The notes under the pieces: generated by a model
Told to the model about the DNA's origin: nothing
Database searches by the model: none
The model's input: only the letters and a program-made list of their open reading frames with translations
Part shown: positions 56,859 through 64,000 of the stretch, piece after piece
How the letters are laid out: each line of letters opens with the position of its first letter
Numbering within the stretch: position 1 is the first letter of the stretch
Made by a program: the position numbers and the translations under genes
From: Apodospora peruviana
Taxonomy: Eukaryota; Ascomycota; Sordariomycetes; Sordariales; Lasiosphaeriaceae
Assembly (NCBI GenBank): GCA_033439685.1
Contig: JAUEDM010000002.1
Location: 248,001-312,000, forward strand
Length of the DNA: 64,000 nucleotides
Direction: 5' to 3'

Positions 56859-58197
56859 ATGCCGGCCACTGCGCCTGAGACCGAATTTCCACCGGGGTTC
56901 GCGGAGGAGAACAAAGGACCGCTGATCTTGGGCGTCACGTCGTCGCTGACTGCCCTCACGCTCCTCTTCGTCCTTGCTCGCGTCTACAGCCGGATACTCT
57001 CGGCCAATCGACTCGCCGTTGATGACTACATCGTCATTCTCTGCATAGTAAGCTCTCCTTCCATGCAGGTCCACGAGCTGGCCGAGTCGTCTAACCGAGA
57101 AACAGTGTCTCAGCATATCCTATGTTGGTGTTGCCGCCGTGGCCATCTCTTACGGAGGCGGTAGACATGTCGCCATTCTCGATCCGGCCGATGTCACGAT
57201 GGCCGTCAAGTACACCGTCATCTCGTTCGTGCCCGGCGTCTCGTCCTTCATCATCCCCAAGTTCGCCGTCGTGATCCTGCTCGCCAAGCTCCTCAACCCC
57301 GGGAGGATACACAAGACGATCATGTGGGTCGTATCGATTCTCTACCTGCTCCTGGCCGCCGGCATGCTCGTCATCAACTTTGCGCAGTGCACCCCGGCCG
57401 CGGCGCAATGGGGTGGCGCCGAAGGCACCTGCTGGGACCGCAAGATCACCGTCGATTACGCACTCGCCCTCGGCGCGGTATCCGTCGTCTTTGACTTTTA
57501 CCTCGCCATCTATCCCACGGTGGTGCTGTCAAAGCTGCACATGAGCTGGAAGAAGAAGCTGGCGCTGTCGTCGTCTCTGGGCTTTGGATACTGGTATGGT
57601 TACATTACCCCTTTTCAGCGCCCACCTTCTAACAATCCTGGTGAAACAGCGCCGGAGCAGTGACAATCTACAAATGCACAACCCTCGAAGGCCTCCTCCA
57701 CCTCCAGGATTTCACATACGCAGTCGACGACGTCGTCCTCTGGACAAAGTAAATCCCCCCCCCCCCCCCCCCCTCCCCTCCCCCATCCCCCATCCACGAC
57801 ACCAGTCCACTAACAGAGAGAAAACAGCATCGAAGCAAACTGCGTGCTAATCGGCGCCTGCATCCCGACTCTATACCCCCTCCTCAAAAAGATATGGGGC
57901 TCGTCCGTGCTGGGCGGCAGCACCCCCAACAACAAGGGATCCTCAGGCCACGCCGCCAAATCCGGGCCTGCGAGCAACGGCATCGTGACGATCGGTTCGT
58001 ACCCGACCGGCAACAAGAAGAAGCGCAGCAAGTTGGGCTCGCAGTTCGGATCGCAGTTCGAGACGCTCAACGACGACAGCGATAGCAAGTATATCATTCT
58101 TGAGGAAAGGTCGTTTCAGGCTGACGAGACGAGGGATGAGGAGACTGCTGCTATTGCGAGGGAGCAAGCTAGAAGGACTAAAGAGCCTGGTTGGTAG
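56859..58197 (+). CDS. Rhodopsin-like integral membrane protein
   Basis: Four exons (56859-57047, 57106-57593, 57650-57748 and 57828-58197) total 1146 nt (381 aa), phases consistent. Seven hydrophobic segments fall in the first ~290 residues. Conserved fungal features are ARVYSRIL...VDDYIVI after helix 1, a short YGGGRH loop, a Cys-containing loop (FAQCTPAAAQWGG...GTCWDR), and a late TYAVDDVVLWTNIEANCVLIGACIPTLYP. This is the pattern of the large ascomycete family of rhodopsin-domain integral membrane proteins (relatives of the Pth11-like receptors, here without a CFEM domain). The C-terminal ~90 residues are cytosolic, with a basic GNKKKRSK patch. A signalling role is inferred from family membership only. 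Intron 3 contains a run of 19 C. Confidence 0.88.
57755..57773. repeat. C19 homopolymer in an intron
   Basis: Nineteen consecutive C followed by C-rich text inside intron 3 of the rhodopsin-like gene. Length is likely unstable and error-prone. Confidence 0.9.
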
Positions 58198-58519
58198 AAC
58201 ATTTTGGACATTTTGGGGCGATATTGTGGTATGGGTCCATGTAATGGGTTATGTATGTTTGTAAAACTATTGGTCTGTAGTTGTAAATCTTTGGTACTAG
58301 TAATACCACTGATCTGGGACAATGTGTGAAGTATTGTTCACATTGTTGATGATATATGTATTATAATCGAGTTGTCGCCCTGGACATCCGAGTCTGGCAC
58401 CCGCCCAACGGGGCTGTGGTACCATTGCATGACCGTGAGGAGATTGTCTGGGTCGGGGACACATGAGTTGACCTGCATCCAGCTTTTCCAGTCCCCATGT
58501 CAGTCATCCTGGACGACGA
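58198..58519. other. Convergent spacer
   Basis: This lies between the 3' ends of the rhodopsin-like gene and the minus-strand membrane protein. The first part is AT-rich 3' UTR. If the in-frame stop of the minus-strand gene is read through, its frame would continue to about 58360. Confidence 0.4.
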
Positions 58520-59326
58520 CGACGTCGACGGCGCCACAGCTGCGTCGCCTGTGGAACCCTTCACACCCCAGTCTGAACTAATGGCGTTACTTGCTGAGGT
58601 GGTCCAATTCATGCTGGTCGCCAGAATATGAGGAGGAGGTGGTGGGGTAGTTTCGGGGGTAAACGGTTCCGTTGTAGCCACCGATGATGACGACTGTACA
58701 GGGAGAGGAGGAGAAGAAAGAGATGTTGACGTCGAAGTTGGAAAAAGAGGAGGAATAGGAGGCGATGTTGACGGGGAAGTTGCTGGCGAGGACTTGTGTG
58801 CAGACGATTCCGTTGCAGGCGTTAATTTGGACGACTGCGACCCGGAATTCATTGAAGGTGGGCTGCTCGTGGATACAATAAGTTGGCAGTGATTGTCTGG
58901 ATAATAAGTACACGAGCCCAAGCCTTGTGCGTGGGTTTAACTAGTACCGACCTGTCATTGGATTCACTGGTCGCCAAGGCGGTGGCTCTCCTGCTGCGCA
59001 GGCCGACCACGCACCCGAGAACAATGGCATAAGTCGTGATAAACGCGATGGCCAGGACCATGGCGATGTGTCGTCTTTGCCACCATGATGGGGCAGGTGT
59101 GGTGTCTGACTGGGTTGTGGTCCAGATAGGGCTGTCGGTCCTAATACTTGACATTGCCCTCAATGATGGCATTGAGAATCCAGCCAGGTGACTCAGGTCT
59201 CGCTTCAAGTGTTGAGTGATGGTCGTGAGACCGTAACTCGGATCCTGCTGTTGTCGAGTATGAGCACTGCATCGGATCGTTGTGCCAATATGCTACCTCG
59301 GGCACGTGGGCAGCCCGGTCATCCAT
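58520..59326 (-). CDS. Type-II membrane protein with extracellular domain
   Basis: The model is read by splice sites and C-rich third positions. An N-terminal exon starts either at 59326 (MDDRAAHVPEVAY, with a weak intron from GA/GTCACC to TATTAG) or at 59154. A cytosolic segment is followed by one membrane helix (HIAMVLAIAFITTYAIVLGCVVGL) and an intron after GACAG (acceptor TTATCCAG at about 58895). An exon with PTYCIHEQP and several Cys then Ser-rich β-like text ends at AGCAA/GTAACG. A last block (SCGAVDVVVVQDD) reaches a TGA at about 58520. Beyond that TGA the same frame continues with conserved-looking text (WKSWMQVNSCVPDPDN), so the stop may be a mutation. The layout resembles fungal single-pass surface proteins with a Cys-containing ectodomain; the family is not certain. 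Confidence 0.5.
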
Positions 59327-60736
59327 TAGCGAGTAAGTTGCTCCGGATTGTCGTCTTCAATGGATGGAGAGAACTGTTGACGCGCCGGTAAGGTCGTCAT
59401 GAGACACGAGTGGGGGTCGGTTTTGACGAGTAGAACTATGTGAGAGTAAAAACTTAATGAATGACGGGTCTGAATTTAAGGTTTCTGAAAGGATAGGATA
59501 AGAGGGATGAGGACATGGAATAAATGAAGGCCTGGGAAGTGTCTGTTGAGACAACTTCCTCGTCGGCTGCAATTGGGGGATTTCAATGGCATGAAGCCGT
59601 CGCCTAACATTATACCGAAGCCCTAACGCGTCATCAGTTGACGTATATCTGGGTTTCATTTCATATGGCACAGCAGCTGAGGCTCCCTGGGGAGAACTTT
59701 TGGACCCCAGTGGGGCCCGGGCCGATGTCACCAACTGAATAAACCCGATATAAAGGGTCTGGCTGTCGGTTTAGACCTGAAATCTAGTCATGAAAAGGCC
59801 ACGTCGTAAGGCAGCCAGCGAATCAACGGACGGTGCTTATCAACAAAACCATTGAGTTGAGATGAGAATTGCTAAACTAAGAAGATATGGCCCCCAATTG
59901 AAGAAACCTCCATGGCCCGGAGCACTAGACCAATTAGCCAAGAATCTATTTCTATTCAAGATGTTATTTCCGACCAACAAGTGTTTCTAATCAAAAACTT
60001 ATATCTGTCTGTTGTAGTCCTATCAAATGGCCGGACATCAAAAAGAATCCAGATGGATACTCCTCGATATGTAGGCAGATACTTGCTGATTGGATCCAGC
60101 CTAGGCCGTGGTCAGAGCTAGAGCCGCATGACTATCTCTTGTCTCAAACTTGGTCTCGCAATTGGCAAGCCCAGTCGAATTGCCTGGTGTGCGGTTGACT
60201 AAGGTAGTACTTACAACCGTCAACATGAGCCCCATCTTCGACTCATATTTCATCTTGAGATAACAGTCACGTCCAAGCCCTAATGTAAGGGAGGTAAAAG
60301 CTCGCCAGGCAGTTCTCCCAGGTCTGTGTCACTGTCACTGCAGGGAGGCCGTATTCTGACTCACACTCACACACCCACCATCTCCAATCACACTTCTCAC
60401 TCACAATGACAAACATTTTCTCCATGCTCGGCCTGGAAAGTCGTGTGTGTGGTGGTATAGGTATTGTGTCTCTACAACTTCAAATCACTCCCTTCACCAG
60501 TCGGCTTATATAGACGACTACCAGGTCCAAGTTCAGTCATGAATTTTCCTTCCTCCATTTGCCGTTTCCAAGTAATCATCACGGCAACCGCACAGCCCTC
60601 ACACAGACAGCCAACATCAATAATCTCAAGCTCACAATTCCAGAAGAATACCATATATATCTTTAACCACCCTCACAAAATCCAAACCTTCACCCCTCCA
60701 TCCAACCAACCAACCACGTCTCCACTAGCAACAAAC
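59327..60736. other. Divergent intergenic region, no gene seen
   Basis: 1.4 kb with small unsupported frames. It holds promoters for both neighbours. A TTATATA box at 60506-60512 lies 225 bp upstream of the ATG at 60737 and may belong to that gene. Confidence 0.45.
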
Positions 60737-61306
60737 ATGCCATCTGAATCTCCACCTCCCTCCCCGGAGGATGAGGCTCCTCCATCTCCCGATCCTTCAA
60801 GTTCAAGTTACGGGCCAACAATCCCAGACATCGAGTCCAAAATATCCGAAATCGTCCTCCTCCTAGCCACAGCATCCGACGGCGGCGCTGCCAACCCCGT
60901 TTCAGAAGCCCAATTCTCCACATGGCACGAGGAATGGAAGACCCTGCGAACGGAACTCGCGGCAGCCAAATTACCCATGTCGGCCTTACAAAAAATCCAA
61001 GACCTCGAGTCGGCGCGTGCGGACATCATCACCCTCCGAAAGAGATTATTATACCTGAACGAACCCAATTTCATTCGAAGGGAAAAATGGCTGCTCGAGC
61101 AGGAACGCATCGAAAGTGAGCTTCATAAGGCCAACCTTGAGCTAAGGAAGGAGACGGCGGCGGCGGAAGCCAAAGCAAAGGCAAATCAGAATAAAAGCGA
61201 GGAGGAGAGAGAGGAGGAGGAGAGAGAGCGGCTGTTTTGGGAATTGTTGGCGCCTAAACCGAAACCGAAGGCTAAGTCTGTAAACGAGGAGAAAAATAAG
61301 GAGTAA
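60737..61306 (+). CDS. Hypothetical coiled-coil protein, 189 aa
   Basis: A single exon of 570 nt. The frame is open upstream to 60464 but the text there is Ser/Thr/Pro/Gln-poor in coding character and looks like 5' UTR, so the ATG at 60737 (ACAAACATGCC) is chosen. The first 35 residues are Pro/Ser-rich. From about residue 35 the chain is helical with heptad-like hydrophobics (IESKISEIVLLLATA, LRTELAAAKLPM, LQKIQDLESARADIITLRKRLLYL). The C-terminal third is a highly charged Glu/Lys/Arg helix. No signal peptide, membrane segment or known domain is seen. It probably forms a coiled coil. Confidence 0.65.
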   Translation: MPSESPPPSPEDEAPPSPDPSSSSYGPTIPDIESKISEIVLLLATASDGGAANPVSEAQFSTWHEEWKTLRTELAAAKLPMSALQKIQDLESARADIITLRKRLLYLNEPNFIRREKWLLEQERIESELHKANLELRKETAAAEAKAKANQNKSEEEREEEERERLFWELLAPKPKPKAKSVNEEKNKE

Positions 61307-61936
61307 TCATGTGCTTTTTCGGAGATATACGTGTCACATGTAGGATATTGAAAGATGTATGTTATGGATTTTGTAATAGTACTTTATTTGTAATGAGGAG
61401 TGTAATTCGTCAGGGAAAGGCAACCTGTCCATTCCTTCATATAGACCCAAAAATTGGAGTTGTGATCACCAGCTTTGTGGGGCATACTTATATGACATTA
61501 GATTAACGTTATCGATTCTTTCTATGCTCGACCAACGCTACGGAGTCCATCTCGTGATTAACACGGACCAAGCCCTGAGGGCAACCCCGTCCACAGGCTC
61601 AAGTTCCGCCCGATTGATAGGAACTCACATATCGCAAAGTGTATGAAAAGTAAGGACATGTCTTTCTTTCCTTGTTTGCGTTCCAACTCGAATCATTAAA
61701 ATATAATATTAACTTTGTTTGCCACCATGGGTATATACTTATTAACGACAGACTAGCGCATATCAGCCACACCGGCAGCCAAAGACGTAACACACACTAC
61801 CCATCAGTGCTGCCATTAAAGAGAAACATACTTGCAGGACTGCAAGAATTACCATCCCACCCCTAGCGACGAATAACACACCAATTACACCTGTCACCAC
61901 ATTCACGCCAGGAAATCGCTTGGAATAGAAACACCG
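61307..61936. other. Convergent spacer, no gene seen
   Basis: 630 bp, AT-rich, between two gene 3' ends. Only 64-65-codon chance frames are present. Confidence 0.5.
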
Positions 61937-63702
61937 CTAGTCCTTCTTGTTGTCGCTGCTAGGAACATAGGCTGGTTGTTGATGCTGATGATGCTCAACA
62001 ACACCAGTCCCAATGTGCTCCGTAGGCGGGCCGCGATAGTTCTTGCGACCCCAAACATAGTACCAAAAGCCAGAGATGGCGATGAATGCCACGAATACGA
62101 CCGGCGCGTAGTTGACAGTCAAAGCCGTAACCGGGATGTAGGCGGGCATGCAGAACAGGGGAACGGCGAGGAGTGACCAGCCTAGACAGGAATCACAAGC
62201 AGGTCAGTGACTGAAGACGAAATGGTTGTGTAAGAAGAAATGTGTACGTACCGATCGAAATCCAGTTACAAAACCAACCAAGCTTGCCAAGATAGAACTT
62301 TCCTTCCTTGACCTGGGCACGACGCTCGAGCATGGAAACGGCAATCGGGGCAGCGTACGACAAAGTCAAGCAAATAACACCAATGCCGGAAAAGGCGTTG
62401 AAAGCAGCCGAAGAACCGAAGTAGATGACACCGAGGATGAGCTGGATGGCCAGCGACAGCATCATAGCGTTCAGGGGCAAGTCCAACTTGGGGTGCACCT
62501 GCTTCCACCACTTGGAACCGGGAATGGCGCCGTCACGAGAGAATGCCCAGGTGCAGCGGGATGCGGCCGTGGTGCAAGCGGTACCGCACAGAATCGCCAA
62601 GACCATGAGCGGCAGAAGCAACGCGATGGCGGCGCCGGACGAGCCAACGGCTTGCTTGATGATAAACGGGACTGGCTGGCCGGAAGCGAGTGCCACTGTC
62701 TCGGCAAGGTCGGGTAGGACGAACATGAGGGGCACGAGGAAGAAGAGACCGCCGATGGTGTTGATGACAATGGTAATGACCATTGCCTTGGGGACCTGGG
62801 TGGCGGGATGTTGGACCTCCTCGCACATGCTGATGATCATGCCGGTGGACGATGTGGCGTAGGCAGCGTGGAGCAGACCGACACAGAAAGACCAGCCGGC
62901 CGGCCAGCCGGATGTAGGCTCAAAATCACCAAAGACAAACGCTCCGCTGCGTCGGCCTCCCTTGGCGACCGCGAGAATGGTGATCATAATAGCGAGAATT
63001 CCGGCGAAAGTCCAGAAGACCGCAAAAGTCTGAAGGACATCAAATCAGCATTTCAGCCAACATCTGGCAGGGGAAGGCAAGGAGAGGAGAACTGACATCC
63101 AAAAGCGGAAGATGCTTGTTGCCAAAGATGGAAATGGCATTGCAAAGCAGAGTGACGCCCACAAAGGTCAGGAAAATCTGGTAGACCTCGGCGTCCCAGA
63201 TACCCACGCCGGGCTCAGACTCAAACACATTGACGCAAGCAACGAAAAACAGGGTGGTACCAAATTGCACAGCGAGAGTAATGGTGATGTTGCCGATAAC
63301 GTAGCACCAGCCGCAGATGTAAGCAGCCACTCTCCGGAACGAGGACGGGGCGAGCATGAACGTCTGGTAGTAGACGCCGCCAGCAGTCGGGTAGACGGAC
63401 GTGATCTCGCCCAACGACGCGGCGACACAGAGAATGATGAGACTGACGAGGACCCAGCCCCAGACGACCACGACGGGGCCTCCGCCCTGGAGCGGATAGT
63501 AGAGCGTGGTGGCCAGACCGTACGGAATCGAGGCGAGGACGAAGGACATGAAGGCGACCTGCCATGTCGAGCGCGTGCGCACGAGCTCGGCCTTGTATCC
63601 GAGGGCCTCGAGGAGCTCGTCAGCCGATTCGGAGTCGTTGGGACCCTCGATCAGGTCGCCGGGTTGCCGAAGCTGACCCGGGTGCGCATCGTGCCCGGAC
63701 AT
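61937..63702 (-). CDS. Amino-acid/GABA-type permease (APC superfamily)
   Basis: Three exons (63702-63097, 63029-62252 and 62181-61937) give 1629 nt (542 aa), phases consistent. The N-terminus is hydrophilic (SADELLEALGYKAELVRTRSTW). It is followed by about twelve membrane segments with the APC hallmarks SFVLASIPYGLATTLYYPLQGGG in helix 1, SLGEITSVYPTAGGVYYQ, and an EEVQHPATQVPKAMV segment, the amino-acid permease signature region. The pattern is that of fungal GABA/choline-type permeases (Uga4/Hnm1-like), which import amines with protons across the plasma membrane. The substrate cannot be set from sequence alone. A TTG-started upstream extension to 63723 is ignored. The short His-rich tail (EHHQHQQ) is cytosolic. 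Confidence 0.9.
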
Positions 63703-64000
63703 GACTGAGGTTGGTACCGACAACGGGCCCGGATGACGTGCTTCAGCTGATCTTGGCCTGGCTTGGCTCGGCTCCGGCTGGATGGGTATTCGAACCGGGC
63801 TGTCCCGTCACGTTGCGGCGTTGCTCGTTCCGTGATCGAAACTTTGGCCGGGCGAAAGTCAAAATTGAAGCTAAAAAGTCAACTGGGCATCAGCATTGGC
63901 ACCGTTTCTCGGAGACGGGGTTGGGTTGAGCTGCTCACCAGCCAGACGGGATAATCCAAGTATTACTGAAAGGAATGACGCAGTAATCCGAACTGTGGTG
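63703..64000. other. Promoter region of the permease gene
   Basis: The window ends here. Short plus-strand frames (63711-63954) are unsupported. No TATA box stands out. Confidence 0.45.

Noticed and set aside
1..64000. CRISPR arrays, rRNA genes, bacterial-type operons
   Set aside because: None seen; the spaced repeats present are microsatellites, minisatellites or coding repeats.

Overview
The window is nuclear DNA of a filamentous ascomycete (Pezizomycotina, probably Sordariomycetes). Evidence: GT-AG introns of about 45-100 nt in almost every gene, C-rich third codon positions, HET-domain genes, a DUF3433 membrane protein, a rhodopsin-like integral membrane protein, a UstYa-like (DUF3328) fragment and pieces of a Tad1-type LINE. 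The species cannot be read from the sequence. All gene models come from reading ORFs, splice sites and phases by eye. Where exon lengths are given, they sum to a multiple of three.

Layout. 0.2-8.7 kb: three minus-strand genes (an 811-aa protein with a hydrophobic segment and a C-terminal C2H2 pair, a 220-aa Ser/Gly-rich protein, and a 480-aa multipass membrane protein with a GC-AG intron), plus a noncoding block of degenerate tandem repeats. 9.3-20 kb: an accessory block with a caspase-like/NTPase-like gene broken by one base at its catalytic-His motif, a convergent HET-domain gene broken by a frameshift, an intact cytochrome P450, and a second, truncated HET gene. 21.7-26.6 kb: a BTB-like protein and an FAD monooxygenase, both intact. 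27.6-33.4 kb: an OPT transporter with about six single-base indels, a partial UstYa-like gene and an internally deleted LINE. 33.6 kb: an intron-containing tRNA-Ser(GCT). 34.4-38.6 kb: an intact 1370-aa DUF3433 protein.

40.4 kb: an 80-bp, extremely 5'-truncated copy of the same LINE's 3' end between 14-bp target-site duplications. 41.7-43.5 kb: a C2H2/ankyrin protein whose C-terminal half is an array of about ten 27-residue repeats, shorter than the usual 33. 44.5-49.3 kb: an auxin-efflux-carrier-type transporter, a GPI-anchored PEBP and a REI1-like zinc-finger protein. 51.2 kb: a small secreted Cys-containing candidate with a 24-bp higher-order (TG)n array in its intron. 52.2-53.1 kb: a secreted tandem rhodanese. 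53.1-56.9 kb: no gene seen. 56.9-63.7 kb: a rhodopsin-like membrane protein, a type-II membrane protein, a coiled-coil protein and an amino-acid/GABA-type permease.

How it fits together. Genes that look housekeeping-like or widely conserved (REI1-like, permease, efflux carrier, PEBP, rhodanese, DUF3433, P450, FMO) are intact. The putative allorecognition/cell-death genes (caspase-like, two HET), the OPT transporter, the UstYa-like gene and the repeat protein are broken, mostly by one-base indels in short homopolymers. Either the accessory genes are recent pseudogenes or the assembly has unpolished indels. Mapping reads over the listed positions would decide.
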